Part shown: positions 8,550-16,880 of the stretch, one piece after another | Numbering within the stretch: position 1 is the stretch's first letter | Layout of the letters: each line of letters opens with the position of its first letter | NCBI RefSeq assembly: GCF_030406325.1 | Contig: NZ_JAUEQY010000002.1 | Coordinates: 186,001-250,000, forward strand | DNA from: Actinomadura sp. DC4 | GTDB taxonomy: Bacteria; Actinomycetota; Actinomycetes; Streptosporangiales; Streptosporangiaceae | Reading direction: 5' to 3' | Length of the DNA: 64,000 nt | Made by a program: the position numbers and the translations under genes | Notes under the pieces: model-generated | Database searches by the model: none | What the model was told of the DNA's origin: nothing | Seen by the model: only the letters and a program-made list of their open reading frames with translations

Positions 8550-9848
8550 TCAGCCATTAAGCCGCACTGGGTTCACCAGGTCGGCGTAGATCAGCAACGC
8601 ACCCATCGTGATGATCACGGCCGCCATCGCGTAGGTCAGCGGAAGCGCCTTCGCGACGTCCACGTGACCCGGGTCGGGCCGGCGGGCCACCTTGGCGAGC
8701 AGGCGCTTCAGGCCCTCCCACAGTGCGCCCGCGATGTGACCGCCGTCGAGTGGCAGCAGTGGTACCAGGTTGAACATCCCGATCGCGAAGTTGACCGTAC
8801 CCAGCATCATCAGAAAGAACGCGAGCTTGTCCAGACCGGGCTCATGGGACGCCGCGATCTCGCCGCCGATGCGGCTCGCGCCGACCACGCCGATCGGGCC
8901 GTTGGGGTCGCGTTTCCTGTCGCTGAAGGCGGCGTTCCAGACGCCGACCATCTTCTTCGGCATGTTGAGCAGCGAGCCGACCGTACGGGTCGTCAGGTCC
9001 GACATCGCGCTGACCACGGTGCCCGGCCCCTGGCGCTCGCGCCCGCTGGTCGGGGTGATGCCCAGGAAGCCGACCTTCTCCGTCTTGTCCGGGTCGGTGA
9101 GTGACTGCATCTGGTTCGTGGTGACCGGGACGCTCAGCGTGAGGTCCTGGTCGCCGCGGTGCACGACCATCGCGACCGTACGGCCGCCGGAGGCACGGAT
9201 CAGCTCCTGGAGCTTCTCGTACGACTTGATCTTCTGGCCCTCGTAGGACACGATCCGGTCGCCCGGCTTCAGCCCGGCCCTGACGGCCGGGGTCATCGGG
9301 TCGCTCGCGGTGCAGTCGCGGCCGGCCTGGGCGGCCGGGATCGCGCACTTGGACACCGCGCCGATGGTCGGCTTGTAGGTCGCCACGCCGATGCCCATCA
9401 CCACGATGCTGATGAACAGGAACGCCAGCACGAGGTTCATGAACGGCCCGGCGAACATGATGATGACCTTCTGCCACCACTTCTTGCGGTAGAAGACGCG
9501 GTCCTCGTCGCCGGGGCCGACCTCCTCGAGGGCGGCGCCGCGGGCGGACTCGATCAGGGACTGGAACGGGCCGGTCGACGAGCCGCGCAGCTTGCCGGGA
9601 GCGTCGTCGCGGCGCGGCGGCAGCATGCCGATCATCCGGATGTAGCCGCCGAGCGGGATCCACTTGACGCCGTACTCGGTCTCGCCCTTGTTGCGCGACC
9701 ACATCGTCGGGCCGAAGCCGACCATGTACTGCGGCACGCGGACGCCGAACAGCTTCGCGAACGACATGTGGCCCAGCTCGTGCAGGGCGATCGAGGCGAG
9801 CAGCCCGAAGAAGAAGACGACGATGCCCACCACGAACAGCAAGCTCAT
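8550..9848 (-). CDS. Site-2 (M50) intramembrane metalloprotease, RseP/Rip-like
   Basis: Protein of 432 residues. The first membrane helix carries the zinc motif HELGH (residues 23-27) and the C-terminal part carries NLVPLLPLDGGH (about 365), the third zinc ligand motif. A periplasmic PDZ domain (PAVRAGLKPGDRIVSYEG region, about residues 185-265) lies between, interrupted by a cysteine pair (KCAIPAAQAGRDC). Such proteases cut anti-sigma factors or other single-pass proteins inside the membrane after a first cut outside; the family also processes small membrane peptides. No sigma/anti-sigma pair is adjacent. Starts at ATG 9848. In actinobacteria the gene often neighbours dxr and gcpE, which are not in this window. 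Confidence 0.92.
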   Translation of the reverse strand: MSLLFVVGIVVFFFGLLASIALHELGHMSFAKLFGVRVPQYMVGFGPTMWSRNKGETEYGVKWIPLGGYIRMIGMLPPRRDDAPGKLRGSSTGPFQSLIESARGAALEEVGPGDEDRVFYRKKWWQKVIIMFAGPFMNLVLAFLFISIVVMGIGVATYKPTIGAVSKCAIPAAQAGRDCTASDPMTPAVRAGLKPGDRIVSYEGQKIKSYEKLQELIRASGGRTVAMVVHRGDQDLTLSVPVTTNQMQSLTDPDKTEKVGFLGITPTSGRERQGPGTVVSAMSDLTTRTVGSLLNMPKKMVGVWNAAFSDRKRDPNGPIGVVGASRIGGEIAASHEPGLDKLAFFLMMLGTVNFAIGMFNLVPLLPLDGGHIAGALWEGLKRLLAKVARRPDPGHVDVAKALPLTYAMAAVIITMGALLIYADLVNPVRLNG

Positions 9849-9944
9849 TCGTTCACGCTCCAGATCGGTCGTGCCGGAGGCGCACCGGGGCAGCGGACGG
9901 CCCCGGGATCCCCAGTCGCATAAGCGTATGCCGTAAAACCAAAC

Positions 9945-10676
9945 TCATGTCAGGAAGCCGCGCAGCAGCGCCTCGGTGCCTTCGAGGTGCTCGGCCACCG
10001 CGCGCCGCGCGCCGTCCGGGTCTCCCGCGAGGACGGCGTCCACGATCGCGGCGTGCTGCGCCTCGGAGTGCTCGATGTTGCGCTGGAGCACGGGGATGGC
10101 GCCCAGCAGGTCGTTGAGGCGCATCCGCGCGTCGGCGCACGCCGCGGCCAGCAGCGGCGAGCCGGTCAGCTCGCCGATGGTCAGGTGGAAGCGCGTGTCG
10201 AGCCGCCGGTACTCCACGGGCTCGGCCACGTCGGCCTCGCGCAGGCAGTGCGTCAGCCGCTCGGTCTCCTCGTCGGTGAGCGCCCGGGAGGCCAGCGCCT
10301 GCGCCGCGCCGGTCTCGACCGCCATGCGGAACACCAGGGCGTCGCTGAGCTGGTCGCCCATGCCGGCGGCGACGCGTTCGAGGTCGCCGCGGCGGGGTTC
10401 GGGCGGCTGGTACGTGACGAACGTCCCGCCGAACCGGCCGCGCCGCGACTCGACGTACCCCTCGTGCTGGAGGGCGCGGATCGCCTCGCGCAGCGTCACC
10501 CGGCTGATCCCCAGGCGGGGGGCGAGCTCGCGTTCGGGCGGCAGCCGCTCGCCGAGGCCGACCACGCCGAGCTTGATCGCCTGCAGCAGCCGCTCGACCG
10601 TCTCCTCGAAGGCGTTGCCCTCGCGTACGGGGCGGAAGACCGCCGAGGCCGTGAGATCGGCCCGCCTGTCGCTCAA
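9945..10676 (-). CDS. FadR-family (GntR superfamily) transcriptional regulator
   Basis: N-terminal winged helix (about residues 20-85) with LPPERELAPRLGISRVTLREAIRAL, followed by an all-helical FCD ligand domain (about 95-235) whose metal-binding side chains include the D and H of RRLDTRFHLTI and the H of SEAQHAAIV. I choose the TTG at 10676 (MSDRRADLTAS), preceded by GAAGGCGG, giving 243 residues, typical for the family; a short out-of-frame ATG ORF of seven codons overlaps this start. It lies directly downstream of the APC permease on the same strand, so it probably controls the permease/phosphotransferase genes or the wider amine-catabolic island. FCD regulators usually respond to organic or amino acids. 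Confidence 0.85.
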   Translation of the reverse strand: MSDRRADLTASAVFRPVREGNAFEETVERLLQAIKLGVVGLGERLPPERELAPRLGISRVTLREAIRALQHEGYVESRRGRFGGTFVTYQPPEPRRGDLERVAAGMGDQLSDALVFRMAVETGAAQALASRALTDEETERLTHCLREADVAEPVEYRRLDTRFHLTIGELTGSPLLAAACADARMRLNDLLGAIPVLQRNIEHSEAQHAAIVDAVLAGDPDGARRAVAEHLEGTEALLRGFLT

Positions 10677-10709
10677 CGCGGGCCGCCTTCGTCCATGCCG
10701 ATCAGAGTA

Positions 10710-10741
10710 GCGACCGGGCGAACGTGCGTTCGCCCGGTCGC
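10710..10741 (-). terminator. Perfect 14-bp hairpin between permease and FadR gene
   Basis: Inverted repeat GCGACCGGGCGAAC / GTTCGCCCGGTCGC with a GTGC loop, 19 nt after the permease stop and 34 nt before the FadR start. It is a strong candidate terminator or attenuator even though no T-run follows. It could also be a palindromic operator for FadR. Confidence 0.65.
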
Positions 10742-10759
10742 CATGGGTGACGCCGCGGG

Positions 10760-12322
10760 TCAGGCCGTGGCCGGGCCGGGGTCCAGGTCGCCGGGTTCGG
10801 CGGCGGGTTCGGCCGCCACCCCTTCGACCGTACGGCGTGGGCCGGTGAACCAGGTGTGCGCCGAGATCGCCCACCAGCCGCCGACCAGGATCAGGACCGC
10901 GCCGAGCGCGAGAGGCGCGTAGTTCACCGCTGTCCAGTCCCACGCCTTGTTGCCGGGCACACCGGCCGGGGCGATCGGCATGATGAAGTAGATCGAGATC
11001 ACGATGATCTCGATCACCGCGATCCAGCCGAGCACCTTGTACTTCGAACCGAGCGTCCACGGTCCCGGCCGGAACCGGTCACCCATCCGCAGCCGCAGGT
11101 AGATCGGGATGAGGAAGGCGAGGTACAGGCCGATCACCGCGATCGAGACGACGGCGTAGAACGCCACCGGCGTGCCGGTCGGGCTCTTGTAGAGCGCGGG
11201 CAGGGTGAGCACGACGGCCGCGATGGTCCCCATGATGATCGCGTTGACCGGCGTACGGTTGCGGTCGACCTTCGACCACAGCCGCGAGCCGGGGATGCCG
11301 CGGTCGCGGGAGAAGGCGTACGTCATGCGGGACATGCTCGTCACGCAGCTCATGCCGCAGTAGAACTGGCCGATCACCGAGACGGCGATCACGATCTTGG
11401 CGAGGGCCGGGCTCAGGGCGGTGGTGAAGATGGTCGTGACCGCGCCGGCGCCGGCGTTGATGCCCTTGACGTCGGTGGCGGCGAACAGGAACGACAGCAG
11501 CAGGATCCAGCCGCCGATCGCGGAGTAGGCGATGGAGCGCCACAGGCCCTTGGCCGCGCTCATCGCCGCGCCCCGGGTCTCCTCCGAGACGTGCGCGCAC
11601 GCGTCGAACCCGGTGATCGTGTACTGGGTCAGCAGGAACCCGAGCGGCAGCACGTAGAACCAGTACGAGCCGTTGGAGAAGCCCGAGTTGTTGATCCGGT
11701 GGCCGAAGACGAACGACAGGCTCTGGTGCGAGTCCGGGCCGAAGACCAGGATCAGCACGATCAGCGCGACGCCGAACACGTGCCACCACACCGAGACGTT
11801 CTGCAGGATCGCCACGAGGTGGTGGCCGAAGATGTTGATCAGTGCGTGCAGCGCGATGATGATCAGGAACAGCAGGAAGACGAAGCTCAGGCCGCCGTCC
11901 CAGCCCTTGTGCAGCATGCCGAGCAGCACGTTGAGGAAGGTCGCGGCACCGTAGTCGACCGACGCGGTCACCGCGACCAGGCCGATCAGGTTGAGCCACC
12001 CGGTGAACCAGCCGTGCACCGGCCGGCCCATGGTCGCCGCCCACCAGTAGATGCCGCCGGCGGTCGGGTAGGCCGAGACCAGCTCGGACATGCAGAAACC
12101 GATGATCAGGATGAACGCGGAGATGAACGGCCAGCCCCAGCTGATGGCGACCGGCCCGCCGTTGTTCCAGGCCTGCCCGAACGTCGTGAAGCAGCCGGCC
12201 AGGATGGAGATGATGGAAAAGGAGATGGCGAAGTTGGAGAAGCCGCTCCAGGACCGTTCCAGCTCTTGCGAATAGCCGAGCTCGGCGAGTCTCTTGGCGT
12301 CATCGTCGAGGTCAGTGGCCAT
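10760..12322 (-). CDS. APC-superfamily amino acid/amine permease
   Basis: Twelve-helix secondary transporter of 520 residues. The N-terminus (DDDAKRLAELGYSQELERSWSGF) and the first helix (NFAISFSIISILAGCFTTFG) are characteristic of the ACT/GABA permease subgroup of the APC family. Later landmarks include the polar GFDACAHVSEETRGA loop and SRMTYAFSRDRGIPGS. Substrates of this subgroup include GABA, choline, ethanolamine-like amines and amino acids. Start: ATG at 12322 with GAGGAG six nt upstream. A GTG at 12427 overlapping the upstream stop as GTGA would add 35 Pro-rich residues and is the alternative. It follows the phosphotransferase in one transcript, suggesting uptake then phosphorylation or catabolism of the same amine. 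Confidence 0.9.
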   Translation of the reverse strand: MATDLDDDAKRLAELGYSQELERSWSGFSNFAISFSIISILAGCFTTFGQAWNNGGPVAISWGWPFISAFILIIGFCMSELVSAYPTAGGIYWWAATMGRPVHGWFTGWLNLIGLVAVTASVDYGAATFLNVLLGMLHKGWDGGLSFVFLLFLIIIALHALINIFGHHLVAILQNVSVWWHVFGVALIVLILVFGPDSHQSLSFVFGHRINNSGFSNGSYWFYVLPLGFLLTQYTITGFDACAHVSEETRGAAMSAAKGLWRSIAYSAIGGWILLLSFLFAATDVKGINAGAGAVTTIFTTALSPALAKIVIAVSVIGQFYCGMSCVTSMSRMTYAFSRDRGIPGSRLWSKVDRNRTPVNAIIMGTIAAVVLTLPALYKSPTGTPVAFYAVVSIAVIGLYLAFLIPIYLRLRMGDRFRPGPWTLGSKYKVLGWIAVIEIIVISIYFIMPIAPAGVPGNKAWDWTAVNYAPLALGAVLILVGGWWAISAHTWFTGPRRTVEGVAAEPAAEPGDLDPGPATA

Positions 12323-12423
12323 CAGTGGCTCCTCGAAGTAGGGGCGGGGGGGTGGCGGGCCCGGTACGGGTCCCGCGGCCGGCGACGACAACGGCGCCGG
12401 TGTCTGCGGGTGAGCCGAAGCGC

Positions 12424-13356
12424 TCACGTGACGGCTCTCCCCCGATGGGCCGTCAGGTCGATCAGCCGCCCGAGGTCCGGGTCGGCGAGGTCGCGCCGGG
12501 CCTGGCCCCACTTGTCGGCGGCCTCGGCGTCGTAGTCGAACGCGGCGTCCGCCGCCCGGTGCGCCAGCAGGCCGTGGTGGATCGCGAACCACAGCGTCCA
12601 CGTGACATTGGAGACCAGGAGGTAGAGCCGTACGCGGGCGAGCAGCGCGGCGGACATCTCGCCGCCGAAGTACGCCGCGGCCAGCGCCTCGACCCGTCCG
12701 GGCTCGAAGTCGCCCTCGGCGGCGATGTCGCCGAGCTCGAAGGCGGGGTCGTTCATGCCGGAGAGCTGGAAGTCGACGATGCGCACGTCGTGGCCGTCGT
12801 CGATGAAGTTCTCCGGCAGCAGGTCGTTGTGGCACGGCGCGGCGGGCAGCGGCGCGCGCTCCACGGCGCCCTCGATCGCCGTCATGACCGGCAGGTGGTC
12901 GCCGTAGCCGTCGGGGACCCGCAGGTCGTGCCGCCGGCACCGGTCGAGCAGTTCCTCGGCCTTGCGGAAGATGTTGAAGTCGCCGGCGAAGGCCGGCCCG
13001 GCGTGCAGCCGCCGGCAGGCCGCGGCGAGCCGGGGGATGGTCTCCAGGCGCCGCACGTCGTCGCGGTCCAGCGTGGCGCCCTCGATGTACTCCAGGACCA
13101 TCGTGTCGCCGTCGGCGTACAGGACGGCCGGGCCGACGCCCGCGGCGCGTACGGTGTTCTCGATCTCCAGGCGGGCCGGGACCCCGAGCCCGGCCTCGCT
13201 CACCGCGGGGTCCAGGACACGAACGACGTACGTCCCGCCGTCCGTCTCGACCCGGAGGACGCGATGGCTGAGCCCGCCCGTCAGCGTCGTGCAGGCGATG
13301 ACGTCACCGGAGCCCAGCCCGGCTCGCGCCATGATCTCCGCCACGCTGAGCGCCAT
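12424..13356 (-). CDS. Choline/ethanolamine-kinase-like phosphotransferase
   Basis: Protein-kinase-like phosphotransferase of 310 residues. The catalytic loop is CHNDLLPENFI (Brenner-type H-N-D, about residues 174-184) and the metal site is IVDFQLSGMNDPAFELGD (about 193-210); both are intact. N-lobe nucleotide-binding strands are recognisable (LTGGLSHRVLRVETDGGTYVVRV). The DFQLSGMNDPAFELGD form is closest to choline/ethanolamine kinases of the LicA/ChoK type rather than antibiotic kinases. It starts a minus-strand unit with the permease, divergent from the GntR regulator, so the transported amine (choline or ethanolamine-like) is the likely substrate. That substrate is inference from context. 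Confidence 0.85.
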   Translation of the reverse strand: MALSVAEIMARAGLGSGDVIACTTLTGGLSHRVLRVETDGGTYVVRVLDPAVSEAGLGVPARLEIENTVRAAGVGPAVLYADGDTMVLEYIEGATLDRDDVRRLETIPRLAAACRRLHAGPAFAGDFNIFRKAEELLDRCRRHDLRVPDGYGDHLPVMTAIEGAVERAPLPAAPCHNDLLPENFIDDGHDVRIVDFQLSGMNDPAFELGDIAAEGDFEPGRVEALAAAYFGGEMSAALLARVRLYLLVSNVTWTLWFAIHHGLLAHRAADAAFDYDAEAADKWGQARRDLADPDLGRLIDLTAHRGRAVT

Positions 13357-13477
13357 CGACCGTCCAACGGTTGCGGTCGCATGGACTGCCCTTAACCCAT
13401 TCGAAACATACGAGCGGGTATGCGACCAGATGTTGTTCCGGAAGTCTGCGAGCAGGGAAGGTCGGCGTCAAGAGGGC

Positions 13478-13515
13478 ACCAGAACTTTATTCGGTCAACC
13501 TTTACCCCTTCTGGT
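13478..13515 (+). promoter_or_regulatory. Divergent intergenic region with ACCAGAA/TTCTGGT inverted repeat
   Basis: The 187-nt gap between the phosphotransferase and the GntR gene must hold promoters for both directions. A perfect 7-bp inverted repeat, ACCAGAA at 13478-13484 and TTCTGGT at 13509-13515, flanks a relatively AT-rich core (ACTTTATTCGGTCAACC). It sits just upstream of the GntR start. It is a plausible binding site for that autoregulating protein, although the 24-nt spacing is longer than usual for a single dimer. Confidence 0.35.
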
Positions 13516-13543
13516 ATGGCCAATGGAGTGCTAGAAGCGGGTC

Positions 13544-14290
13544 ATGACCGACGAACCGGACGACACTCTCCGGCGCAAGGCGTGGGAGGGCGTCGCCGAC
13601 GCGATCCGGCAGGGCGGGTACGGGCCCGGCGGCCGCCTGCCTCCGGAACGGGAGCTGGCCGAGCGGCTCGACGTGAGCCGCTCGACGCTGCGGCTGGCCC
13701 TGCACGACCTCGAACGGGCGGGAATCGTCGTCCGGCGGCCCGGCCGTGGCGGCGGGACGTTCGTGGCCGCGCCCAAGGTCGAGCGCGACCTCGGCAGCTT
13801 CGCCGGGCTGGGCGAGTACATCCGGCGGCAGGGCCTGGTCGCGGGCGCGCGGGTGATCGCGGTGACGCTCGCCCCGGCCGAGCCGGCCGTGGCCGAGGCC
13901 CTGCGTCTCGGGCCGGGCGAGCCGGTCGTGGCCATCGCCCGGGTCCGGCTCGCGGACGGCGAGCCGATCGCGCTCGAACGCTCCCGATTTCCGGCCGGCC
14001 GCTTCCCCGGCCTGGCCGAGCAGGCGCTGGGCGGCTCGCTCTATGACCTGCTGCGCGAGAGGTACGGCGAGGCGCCGGAGCGCGCGGTCGAGCGCATCGA
14101 GCCCGTGGCCGCGGGCGCCGAGCCGGCCGCCCTGCTCGACGTACCGCCCGGCACGCCGCTGCTGGCCGTCGAGCGCGTCGCGTACAACCGCGCGGGCGAG
14201 CCCATCGAGCACGCGACCGACCTGTTCCGCGGCGACCGTACACGCGTCGTCGTCTGGACCGCCCCCGAGACCGCGGAGGACGCCCCGTGA
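13544..14290 (+). CDS. GntR/HutC-family regulator with UTRA domain
   Basis: Regulator of 248 residues. Residues 10-75 form a GntR winged helix (GGRLPPERELAERLDVSRSTLRLAL). The UTRA ligand-binding domain spans about 95-240, with landmarks LRLGPGEPVVAIARVRLADGEPIALERS and PGTPLLAVERVAYNRAGEPIEH. HutC-type proteins usually repress catabolic genes and release DNA when bound to a small effector such as an amino acid, sugar or amine intermediate. The stop overlaps the start of the dehydrogenase gene as GTGA, so the regulator and the dehydrogenase are translationally coupled. Probably autoregulated. Confidence 0.9.
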   Translation: MTDEPDDTLRRKAWEGVADAIRQGGYGPGGRLPPERELAERLDVSRSTLRLALHDLERAGIVVRRPGRGGGTFVAAPKVERDLGSFAGLGEYIRRQGLVAGARVIAVTLAPAEPAVAEALRLGPGEPVVAIARVRLADGEPIALERSRFPAGRFPGLAEQALGGSLYDLLRERYGEAPERAVERIEPVAAGAEPAALLDVPPGTPLLAVERVAYNRAGEPIEHATDLFRGDRTRVVVWTAPETAEDAP

Positions 14291-16728
14291 CGTCGAAGAA
14301 CCTGCCCGGCCGCGCCCGCGTCGTGATCGTCGGCGGTGGCGTCGGCGGTACGAGCACCGCCTATCACCTCGCCGAGCTGGGCGAACGCGACGTGATCCTG
14401 GTCGACCGCGCGGACCTGACCAGCGGCTCGACGTTCCACTCGGCCGGCCTGGTCGGGCAGCTGCGCTCCGACCCGGCCCTCACTCGCATGAACATGTACT
14501 CCGTGGAGCTGTACCGCCGGCTCCAGGAGGGTGAGAACCCGCCGGGCTGGGTCGAGTGCGGGGGCATCCGTCTCGCCGGCACGCCCGAGCGGATGGAGGA
14601 GATCCGCCGTCAGATCGGCTGGGCGGCGGCGTACGGGCTGCCGTTGGAGGAGATCTCCGCGGCCGAGGCGCGGCGGCTGTTCCCCCTGATGAGCACCGAA
14701 GGCGTGCTCGGCGGGGCGTACCTGCCCACCGACGGTTACGTCGACCCCTCCCAGCTCACATACGCGCTCGCGGCCGGTGCCCGCGCGGGCGGCGTGCGCA
14801 CGTTCACCCACACCCGCGTGCTCGGCGTCGGCGTACGGGACGGCCGGGTCACCGGGGTCCGTACGGACCGGGGCGAGGTGGAGGCCGAGGTCGTGGTCGA
14901 CGCCGGCGGGATGTTCGCGGCCGAGATCGGGCGGATGGCCGGCGTCCGCGTGCCGATCGTGCCGATGTCGCACCAGTACCTCGTCACCGAGGCGCTCCGC
15001 GAGCACGACGGCACGCGCCTGCCGACCCTGCGCGACCCCGACAACCTCGTCTACTTCCGCGAGGAGGTGGACGGCCTGCTCATGGGCGGGTACGAGCGCG
15101 AGTCGGCGCCCTGGGCGCTGGGCCCGGCGGACCGGGACGCGGTCCCGCCCGACTTCAACGGGCGGCTGCTGGCCGAGGACTGGGACCGGTTCGAGGAGAT
15201 CACCGCCAGCTCCCAGCGGCGCGTCCCCGCGATGGCCGACGCGGGCATCCGCAAGCTGATCAACGGCCCGGAGGCGTTCACTCCGGACAACGAGTTCTGC
15301 CTCGGCGAGACCGAGGTGGCGGGGTTCTTCGTCGCGGCCGGGTTCTGCGCGCACGGCATCGCGGGCGCGGGCGGCATCGGCCGGGTCATGGCCGAGTGGA
15401 TCGTGGCCGGCGAGCCGTCGGCGGACGTGTGGCACATGGACGTACGGCGGTTCGGCGCGCACTACCGCTCGCCGTCGTACACGCGTAAGCGCACCGTGGA
15501 GAACTACGAGACCTACTACGACATCCCGTACCCCGACCGGCAGCGTGCGGCCGGGCGTCCCCTGCGGGTCTCCCCCGCGTACGGGATGCACGCGGCGCTG
15601 GGCGCGGTCTTCGGCGAGAAGGCCGGCTGGGAGCGGGTCGATTTCTATGAGTCCAACGCCGCGGGGGGCTCTGGGCCAGGACCCCGCGGCTGGGCGGGCC
15701 GCGGCTGGTCTCCGGCGATCGCCGCGGAGCACGCGGCCACACGCGAGTCGGCCGGGCTGTTCGACGAGTCGTCGTTCGCCAAGATCGAGGTGACCGGGCC
15801 GGGCGCGGCCGGCCTGATGGAATGGCTGTGCGACAACGAGGTCGCCCGCGAGGTCGGCGCGGTCACCTACACGCAGTGCCTCAACGTCCGCGGTGGCATC
15901 GAGTGCGACTTCACCGCCACCCGTACCGGCGCCGAGTCCTTCCTGGTCGTCACCGGGACCGCGTTCGGCACCCGCGACCTGGCCTGGATCCGCGCGCACG
16001 CGCCGCACGACGGGTCGGTGCGGGTCGCGGACGTCACCGGGCAGTACGCCTGCTTCGCGCTGTGGGGACCGCGCTCGCGCGCGCTGCTCGCCGGCCTGAC
16101 CCCGGACGGCCTGGGCAACGCGGACTTCCCGTACCTGACCTCGCGGGAGATCACGGTCGGCGACGTCCCGGTCCGCGCCCTGCGGGTGACCTTCGTCGGC
16201 GAGCTGGGCTGGGAGCTGTACTGCTCCAGTGAGTACGGCGCGGCCCTCTGGCGGACGCTCGCCGGCACCGGGGCGGTGCCCGGCGGCTACCGCGCGATCG
16301 ACGGCCTGCGGCTGGAGAAGGGCTACCGGGTCTGGGGCGCGGACCTGTCACCGGACGTCACCCCGTACGAGGCGGGGCTCGGCTTCTGCGTGCGGCCCGG
16401 CAAGCCGGGCGGGTTCCTGGGCGCGGCGGCGCTCGCCGAGGCGCGGGAGCGCGGGCTCACGCGGCGGCTGCGCTGCCTGACGCTCGACGACCCGGGCGCG
16501 GTGTGCCTGGGCAACGAGCCGGTACGGGTGGGCGACGAGGTCGTCGGGCGGGTCACCTCGGGCGGGTACGGGCACACGGTGGGCCGCTCGATCGCGTACG
16601 CGTACCTGCCCGTCGCGGCCGGCGAGATCGGCGCCGAGGTCGAGGTGGGCGTCTTCGGCACGTGGGTCACGGCCGAGGTCGCCCGGGAGCCGCTGTACGA
16701 CCCGCGCGGCGAGCGCGTACGGGCCTGA
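14287..16728 (+). CDS. FAD-dependent dimethylglycine/sarcosine dehydrogenase-like protein with GcvT domain
   Basis: Fusion of 813 residues. Residues 1-380 are a DAO-type flavin oxidoreductase, with the dinucleotide fold in VVIVGGGVGGTSTAYHLAELG and the FSAGL-like TFHSAGLVGQLRSDPAL segment. About residues 430-805 are a GcvT-type folate-binding domain and barrel (FDESSFAKIEVTGPGA, LRVTFVGELGWELY, DGLRLEKGYRVWGADLSPDVTPYEAGL). The layout is that of dimethylglycine or sarcosine dehydrogenase: oxidative N-demethylation with transfer of the one-carbon unit to tetrahydrofolate. The His that binds FAD covalently in some members is not obvious here. Its GTG overlaps the GntR stop. With a choline-kinase-like gene and an amine permease nearby, N-methylated amine breakdown is likely. 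Confidence 0.88.
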   Translation: MTSKNLPGRARVVIVGGGVGGTSTAYHLAELGERDVILVDRADLTSGSTFHSAGLVGQLRSDPALTRMNMYSVELYRRLQEGENPPGWVECGGIRLAGTPERMEEIRRQIGWAAAYGLPLEEISAAEARRLFPLMSTEGVLGGAYLPTDGYVDPSQLTYALAAGARAGGVRTFTHTRVLGVGVRDGRVTGVRTDRGEVEAEVVVDAGGMFAAEIGRMAGVRVPIVPMSHQYLVTEALREHDGTRLPTLRDPDNLVYFREEVDGLLMGGYERESAPWALGPADRDAVPPDFNGRLLAEDWDRFEEITASSQRRVPAMADAGIRKLINGPEAFTPDNEFCLGETEVAGFFVAAGFCAHGIAGAGGIGRVMAEWIVAGEPSADVWHMDVRRFGAHYRSPSYTRKRTVENYETYYDIPYPDRQRAAGRPLRVSPAYGMHAALGAVFGEKAGWERVDFYESNAAGGSGPGPRGWAGRGWSPAIAAEHAATRESAGLFDESSFAKIEVTGPGAAGLMEWLCDNEVAREVGAVTYTQCLNVRGGIECDFTATRTGAESFLVVTGTAFGTRDLAWIRAHAPHDGSVRVADVTGQYACFALWGPRSRALLAGLTPDGLGNADFPYLTSREITVGDVPVRALRVTFVGELGWELYCSSEYGAALWRTLAGTGAVPGGYRAIDGLRLEKGYRVWGADLSPDVTPYEAGLGFCVRPGKPGGFLGAAALAEARERGLTRRLRCLTLDDPGAVCLGNEPVRVGDEVVGRVTSGGYGHTVGRSIAYAYLPVAAGEIGAEVEVGVFGTWVTAEVAREPLYDPRGERVRA

Positions 16729-16880
16729 ATCGCTCTGTCCTGTGGCGAGATCGATCCGCCGTATGTGTCAAGTGACAAGCGATTATTCCACTCGGCCGGA
16801 CACCATACGGGAATGGGTAACGCTTATCGCGCCCACGGGGATAGCACGACTGACGGGCAGGGTTGGGAAAAGGCGGAACT

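Noticed and set aside
13390-13430. CATAC/GTATG inverted repeat in the divergent regulator region.
   Set aside because: Only five-bp arms with six-nt spacer; expected by chance.
16766-16777. TGTCA-AG-TGACA inverted repeat before the cassette.
   Set aside because: Five-bp arms are too short to claim, and no matching promoter boxes were found; the cassette promoter remains unassigned.
16863-16880. Upstream TTG start for the cassette's first gene.
   Set aside because: The ATG at 16881 has a ribosome site (AAAGGCGG) at correct spacing, which the TTG lacks.
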